Shown here: piece by piece, positions 7,440 to 10,765 of the stretch
Position numbering within the stretch: the first letter of the stretch is position 1
Layout: every line of letters begins with the position of its first letter
Source of the DNA: an uncultured Oscillospiraceae bacterium
Lineage (GTDB): Bacteria > Bacillota > Clostridia > Oscillospirales > Oscillospiraceae
Direction: 5' to 3'
Length of the DNA: 10,765 bases
NCBI GenBank assembly: GCA_910578505.1
Contig: CAJTPV010000055.1
Coordinates: 1-10,765 of the forward strand
Notes under the pieces: model-generated
The model's database searches: none
The model's input: only the letters and a program-made list of their open reading frames with translations
What the model was told of the DNA's origin: nothing
Translations under genes and position numbers: made by a program

Positions 7440-8199
7440 CCTCCTCACCTCCTGCGGCCAGGAGGGTGAGGGTATCGGAAATCTTCTGATACATCTCCTC
7501 CGTGGTGCTGACGCCCTTGTAGATCTGGTGGAACACCTCGCCGTCCCGGATAAACAGGACCCGCTTGGCGTGGCTGGCGGCCTTGGCGCTGTGGGTGACC
7601 ATGAGGATGGTCTGTCCGCCGGCATTGATCTGGCCGAAGAGCCGCAGCAGGTTGTCGGACGCCTTGCTGTCCAGGGCGCCGGTGGGCTCGTCGGCCAGGA
7701 CCAGCCGGGGCTCGGTGATGAGGGCCCGCGCCACGGCGGTGCGCTGCTTCTGTCCGCCGGACACCTCGTAGGGGTATTTCTGCAGCAGCTCTGTCAGCCC
7801 CAGCCGCTGGGCCAGGGGCGTCAGCCGCCGCTGCATCTCCGGGAATTTTTTGCCCGCCAGCACCAGGGGCAGCAGAATATTGTCCTGGATGGTAAAGGTG
7901 TCCAGCAGGTTGAAGTCCTGAAAGACAAAGCCCAGGTGGTCCCGGCGGAAGGCGGCGATGTCCCGCTCCCGGATGGTGACGATGTCCTGGCCGTCCAGGA
8001 GCACGGAGCCGCTGGTGGGCTTGTCCAGGGCGGCCAGGATGTTCAGCAGCGTGGTCTTGCCGCTGCCGGACTCGCCCATAATGGCGGCATACTCGCCGGG
8101 CTCCACCGCGAAGTTGACGTTGGTGAGGGCGTGGACCTGCTGGCCGCCGAAGCGGGTGGTGTAGGTCTTCTTCAGGTCCCTGACTTCCAAAATTGGCAT
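7432..8199 (-). CDS. ABC transporter ATP-binding protein, BceA/YxdL-like
   Basis: ATPase partner of the FtsX-type permease encoded just after it. All motifs of a working ATPase are present in 255 residues: Walker A GESGSGKTT (42-50), Q-loop glutamine Q94 in FVFQDFNLLD, signature VSGGQ (146-150), Walker B LVLADEP with catalytic E171, D-loop GALD and switch histidine H203 in VTHS. The ATG at 8199 is preceded on the minus strand by AAGGAGG with a normal gap. First gene of a minus-strand operon divergent from the response regulator, a common arrangement for Bce-like modules. Confidence 0.92.
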   Translation of the reverse strand: MPILEVRDLKKTYTTRFGGQQVHALTNVNFAVEPGEYAAIMGESGSGKTTLLNILAALDKPTSGSVLLDGQDIVTIRERDIAAFRRDHLGFVFQDFNLLDTFTIQDNILLPLVLAGKKFPEMQRRLTPLAQRLGLTELLQKYPYEVSGGQKQRTAVARALITEPRLVLADEPTGALDSKASDNLLRLFGQINAGGQTILMVTHSAKAASHAKRVLFIRDGEVFHQIYKGVSTTEEMYQKISDTLTLLAAGGEEDA

Positions 8200-8242
8200 A
8201 TCGGTGATCCTCCTTGGGTGGGAATTTCGTTTTGCAGGTCCT

Positions 8243-8271
8243 ATTATAGCCTATCCGACCGGTTTGTTCCA
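8243..8271 (-). promoter_or_regulatory. Promoter of the BceAB-like operon
   Basis: On the minus strand a perfect -10 box TATAAT lies at 8248-8243, about 45 bases before the ATPase start. Seventeen bases upstream is TGGAAC (8271-8266), a poor -35 with three of six matches. A strong -10 with a weak -35 is common at promoters needing an activator. The inverted repeat at 8300-8317 is centred about 70 bases upstream of the likely transcription start. Confidence 0.5.
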
Positions 8272-8280
8272 TCGATTCAG

Positions 8281-8317
8281 CTTACAAAAACGGCGGGAAC
8301 CTTACATCTATGTAAGG
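8281..8317. repeat. Perfect inverted repeat plus extra half-site in the divergent control region
   Basis: CCTTACAT (8300-8307) and ATGTAAGG (8310-8317) form a perfect 8+8 bp inverted repeat around CT. A further half-site CTTACA is at 8281-8286, exactly 20 bp (two helical turns) from CTTACA at 8301-8306. The position upstream of the minus-strand ABC operon and between divergent genes fits a regulator binding site. It has no T-tract and the two-base spacer is too short for an RNA hairpin loop, so a terminator is unlikely. Confidence 0.55.
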
Positions 8318-8423
8318 CTCGGCACAACAATACAGTTTTCATCCATGCGTGATGAAGTGACCCTTCATATTTCAGGAACAGGCACAGGCGGCAAAGATTT
8401 TTTGAAAAAGACAGACCATTGTA

Positions 8424-8452
8424 ACATTTCGCGGACATTTATCTGTTATACT
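8424..8452 (+). promoter_or_regulatory. Response-regulator promoter with 11-bp direct repeat
   Basis: TATACT (8447-8452) with TGT just before it forms an extended -10. No usable -35 is found at normal spacing. In its place ACATTT occurs at 8424-8429 and 8435-8440, one DNA turn (11 bp) apart, ending six bases before the -10. OmpR-family activators often bind such tandem repeats over a missing -35. The same layout recurs before the second ABC gene (10231-10260), which supports a shared regulator, possibly the one encoded here. Confidence 0.5.
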
Positions 8453-8479
8453 GCCCTTATCACCAAAGGAGGACGGGCC

Positions 8480-9169
8480 ATGAAACGGATACTGATTGTC
8501 GAGGACGACGCCCTTTTGAATAAAACCTTAGCCTATAACCTGCGTTCCGACGGCTGGGAGGTCACGCCTGCCCTGAACGCCAAAACCGCCGCCAATCTGC
8601 TGGCCGGGGCGGAATACGACCTGGTGCTGCTGGACATCAATCTGCCGGACGGCAGCGGCTATGACCTGTGCAAGCTGATTAAGCCGGAGCACCCCGACAC
8701 GGTGGTGATCTTCCTCACCGCCAACGACCAGGAGAGCGACCAGCTCCGGGGCTATGAGGCGGGGGCGGTGGACTACATCACCAAGCCCTTTTCCATCGGG
8801 GCCCTGCAGCGGAAGATCCGCGCCATGTTCGCCATGCTGGAGCACCACAAACCAGCCAAGGACCTCTACGACGACGGCAGGCTGTTCCTGGACTTCTCGG
8901 AGTAGGCCGCTGCCCTGAACGGGAAGCCCCTGACCCTCTCACCCATGGAGTACAAGATGCTGTATCTGTTCTGCAAAAATCCACGCCAGGTCCTGACCCG
9001 GCAGCGGCTTTTGGAGCGGCTGTGGGACGTGGACGAAAAGTACGTGGACGAGCATACCCTGACCACCTCTATCAGCCGCATCCGTGGAAAAATCGAGGCG
9101 GAGGGGGACACCTATATCAAGACCATCTACGGTATCGGTTATCAGTGGACGGGAGGCGAGCGGAAATGA
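8480..9169 (+). pseudogene. OmpR-family response regulator interrupted by an in-frame TAG
   Basis: A two-domain response regulator reading frame with a stop at 8903-8905 (codon 142). The receiver domain (1-120) is complete: acidic pocket E8-D9-D10, phosphoacceptor D52 in LLDINLPDG, T80 and K102. After the TAG the same frame continues without another stop as a full winged-helix DNA-binding domain (LNGKPLTLSPMEYKML ... DEHTLTTSISRIRGKI ... TIYGIGYQW) to the TGA at 9167-9169. A single base change therefore separates this from an intact 229-residue protein; CAG to TAG is the likeliest origin, as glutamine is plausible here. The ATG at 8480 has AAAGGAGG at 8465-8472. As written, only a 141-residue receiver without DNA binding is made. 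Restart at ATG 8948 or 8957 would lose the first strands of the wing domain. The gene overlaps the kinase start by four bases (ATGA). Confidence 0.88.
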
Positions 9170-10192
9170 GGCGCATTTCGGTCAAGGCAATGTTTCTGCT
9201 GGTGGAGGCCGGCGCGGCTGCCTCCATGCTGGTACTCACTTTCCTCCTCTCCGCCATGACCGGCCAGAGGTGGGTACTGTTGGCCGGTGTACTGCTGACG
9301 GCCTGCGCCCTGGTCTGGCTGTTTTTGCTGACGCTGTTTTTCGCCAAGAGGCTGTCCCAGTTTACCAGCGACCTGTGCCAGACCATGGACAGCATGATTA
9401 CCGGCGGCGAGGAACCAGCCCGGTCAGAAGACAGCGAGACCATCTTCGCCCGCATCAGCTATCGCCTCTCCCGGCTGTACGGCATCCTGCAGGAAAACCG
9501 GCGCAAGGTGGACGAGGAGCGGCGGGAGCTGCAAACGCTGGTGTCGGACATCTCCCACCAGGTGAAAACGCCGGTGGCAATCCTGAAAATGGTGACGGAC
9601 ACCCTGCTGGCAAAGCCTGTCACGGAGCAGGAGCGGCGGGACTTTCTTGCAGGGCATCCGCAGCCAGACGGACAAGCTGGAATTTCTGGTGCAGTCCATG
9701 GGGAAAGCCTCCCGCCTGGAAACTGGGGCCATCACCCTGGAAAAGAAGGACGGCCCGCTGCTGGACACCCTGGCCCAGGCCATGAGCGGCATTGTCTACA
9801 GCGCGGAGAAAAAGGGCATCTCTGTCGAGGTACAGTGCCCGGAGGACCTGCGGGTGTCCCACGACAGCAAGTGGACGGCGGAGGCCCTGTTCAATCTGCT
9901 GGACAACGCGGTGAAGTACACCCCGTCGGGCGGGAAGATCAGCGTGTCGGTGGAGCAGTGGGAGATGTATGTCAAGCTGGATGTGACCGACACCGGCAGG
10001 GGCATCCCGGAGAGCCGTCAGGCCGCCATCTTCCGGCGCTTTTACCGGGAGGAGGAGGTACACGGCCAGCCGGGGGTGGGCATCGGCCTGTATCTGGCAC
10101 GGGAGATCGTCACCCGGCAGGGCGGCTATATCAAGGTGACTTCGGAGGTTGGCCGGGGGTCTGCCTTTTCCGTGTTTCTGCCCCGGCGATAA
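9166..10192 (+). pseudogene. Two-helix sensor histidine kinase with a one-base frameshift
   Basis: Partner kinase of the response regulator. Two transmembrane helices (about 9-31 and 35-60) with almost no outside loop match intramembrane-sensing kinases of the BceS type, which take their signal from a neighbouring ABC transporter. A HisKA domain follows with ISHQVKTP and phospho-acceptor H131. At about 9646-9649 the frame breaks: the protein reads RRDFL and then nonsense, while the next frame continues as QGIRSQTDKLEFL with a full ATPase domain (N box FNLLDNAVKYTP, DTGRGIP, FRRFYR, GVGIGLYLAREIV) to the TAA at 10190-10192. Removing one T from TTTCTTGCAG restores a protein of about 341 residues. 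Unrepaired, the frame runs on to 10275 with an unrelated tail and no ATP-binding domain. The ATG at 9166 overlaps the upstream TGA and has GGAGG at 9152-9156. Confidence 0.88.
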
Positions 10193-10196
10193 ACTG

Positions 10197-10260
10197 TTCA
10201 CAAAAAATTCACATTCAAAGCTCCGATTCGGACATTTCTGTGACATTTGGATTTTACCAT
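10197..10260 (+). promoter_or_regulatory. Promoter of second ABC operon with tandem direct repeats
   Basis: The 98-base gap after the kinase holds two pairs of direct repeats with an 11-bp period: TTCACA at 10197-10202 and 10208-10213, and GACATTT at 10231-10237 and 10242-10248. Six bases after the last repeat is TACCAT (10255-10260), a fair -10 (four of six matches) at the same distance as the -10 in the response-regulator promoter. The likely reading is an activator-dependent promoter for the ABC gene at 10291. No terminator hairpin is evident after the kinase. Confidence 0.5.
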
Positions 10261-10290
10261 AGCTCCAACACTTGAAAGGAGCGTTTGCAC

Positions 10291-10765
10291 ATGAGCGTAC
10301 TACAGACCGTCGATTTGAAAAAATACTATGGCGTTGAGCCCAATATCACCCGCGCCCTGGATGGGGTCAACCTCTCTGTGGAGCAGGGAGACTTTATAGC
10401 GGTGGTGGGCACCTCCGGCAGCGGCAAATCCACCCTGCTCAATATGATGGGCGGGCTGGACACCCCCACCTCCGGTAGCGTCATCGTCCGGGGGGACGAG
10501 CTGGCGAAGAAGAACGACGAGGAGCTGACCATCTTCCGCCGCCGCAACATCGGCTTCATCTTCCAGAACTACAACCTGGTTCCTATTCTGAACGTCTACG
10601 AGAACATCGTCCTGCCGGTGGAGCTGGACGGGGACACGGTGGATCAGAGGTTCATGGACGAGATCGTCCACATGCTGGCCCTGGAGGATAAGCTGCAAAA
10701 TATGCCCAACAACCTCTCCGGCGGACAGCAGCAGCGGGTGGCGATTGCCCGGGCCCTGATTACCA
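10291..10765 (+). CDS. ABC transporter ATP-binding protein, MacB/LolD-like (partial, cut at right edge)
   Basis: N-terminal 158 residues of an ATPase that runs off the window. Walker A GTSGSGKST (40-48), Q-loop Q92 in FIFQNYNLVP and signature LSGGQQQR (142-149) are present; Walker B and the switch histidine lie beyond the edge. FRRRNIGFIFQNYNLVP and NVYENIVLPVELDG are typical of ATPases that pair with FtsX/MacB-type permeases, so a permease gene probably follows. The ATG at 10291 is preceded by AAAGGAG (10275-10281). It lies on the same strand as the damaged two-component genes but appears to have its own promoter. It is distinct from the first ATPase in the window and may carry a different substrate. 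Confidence 0.9.
   Translation, partial: MSVLQTVDLKKYYGVEPNITRALDGVNLSVEQGDFIAVVGTSGSGKSTLLNMMGGLDTPTSGSVIVRGDELAKKNDEELTIFRRRNIGFIFQNYNLVPILNVYENIVLPVELDGDTVDQRFMDEIVHMLALEDKLQNMPNNLSGGQQQRVAIARALIT

Noticed and set aside
5379..7469. A plus-strand open frame of nearly 700 codons opposite the ABC permease
   Set aside because: Its translation is low-complexity and rich in H, Q, G and D, with no recognisable domain, and it mirrors a clearly real permease. High GC with strong third-position bias keeps antisense frames open.
8903..8905. TAG as a recoded sense codon (pyrrolysine or amber suppression) in the response regulator
   Set aside because: TAG serves as the normal end of the 78-residue gene at 5086-5088, and no recoding element or pyrrolysine gene is visible. 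A simple nonsense change is enough.
9640..9655. Programmed +1 frameshift in the kinase
   Set aside because: There is no rare-codon/stop cue or following stable structure that I can see at CTT-GCA, and this kinase family is normally a single frame. Kept only as a test in the frameshift finding.
1..10765. CRISPR arrays, tRNA/rRNA genes, insertion sequences, phage genes
   Set aside because: No regularly spaced repeats, cloverleaf-type sequences, transposase or integrase motifs were seen on either strand by eye.

Overview
The window looks like chromosome of a high-GC anaerobic Firmicute of the Clostridia, most likely a gut Oscillospiraceae relative (Flavonifractor/Lawsonibacter type). This is inferred from the protein style: AAAGGAGG-type ribosome binding sites, an ECF sigma/DUF4179 pair, Bce-type ABC transporters and an ISHQVKTP-type histidine kinase, all in GC-rich codons. 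The sequence alone does not fix the genus.

Layout. (1) 1-187: a promoter region, apparently divergent, with a good -35/-10 pair followed by two near-identical palindromes that can also fold as one hairpin. (2) 188-3871, + strand: xdhA-xdhB-xdhC, a complete three-subunit molybdenum hydroxylase (xanthine dehydrogenase type) closed by a strong hairpin terminator at about 3890-3935. (3) 4016-4984, + strand: one open frame joining region 2 of an ECF sigma factor to the C-terminal part of a DUF4179-type anti-sigma-like protein. Sigma region 4 and the anti-sigma membrane segment are missing, so this is probably the scar of an in-frame deletion across a sigma/anti-sigma pair. A bidirectional terminator hairpin follows. 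(4) 8199 down to 5086, - strand: a Bce/Yxd-like ABC ATPase, its FtsX-family permease and a 78-residue two-helix membrane protein. (5) 8200-8479: divergent control region with a perfect 18-bp inverted repeat. (6) 8480-10192, + strand: an OmpR-family response regulator and a two-helix intramembrane-sensing-type histidine kinase. Both are damaged, the regulator by an in-frame TAG between its domains and the kinase by a one-base frameshift just after the H box. (7) 10291 to the right edge, + strand: start of a second MacB/LolD-type ABC ATPase, cut by the window.

How the parts fit. Regions 4-7 form a two-component system between two ABC transporter operons, a layout known from peptide-antibiotic sensing and detoxification modules in Firmicutes. 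The regulator promoter and the second transporter promoter carry the same 11-bp-period direct repeat in the same register to the -10, which suggests one regulator controls both. The main point of interest is that three regulatory genes in about 6 kb (sigma/anti-sigma, response regulator, kinase) look broken while the enzyme and transporter genes around them are intact. This could be real regulatory decay or sequence/assembly error; reads would decide. I see no tRNA, rRNA, CRISPR array, transposase or phage gene.
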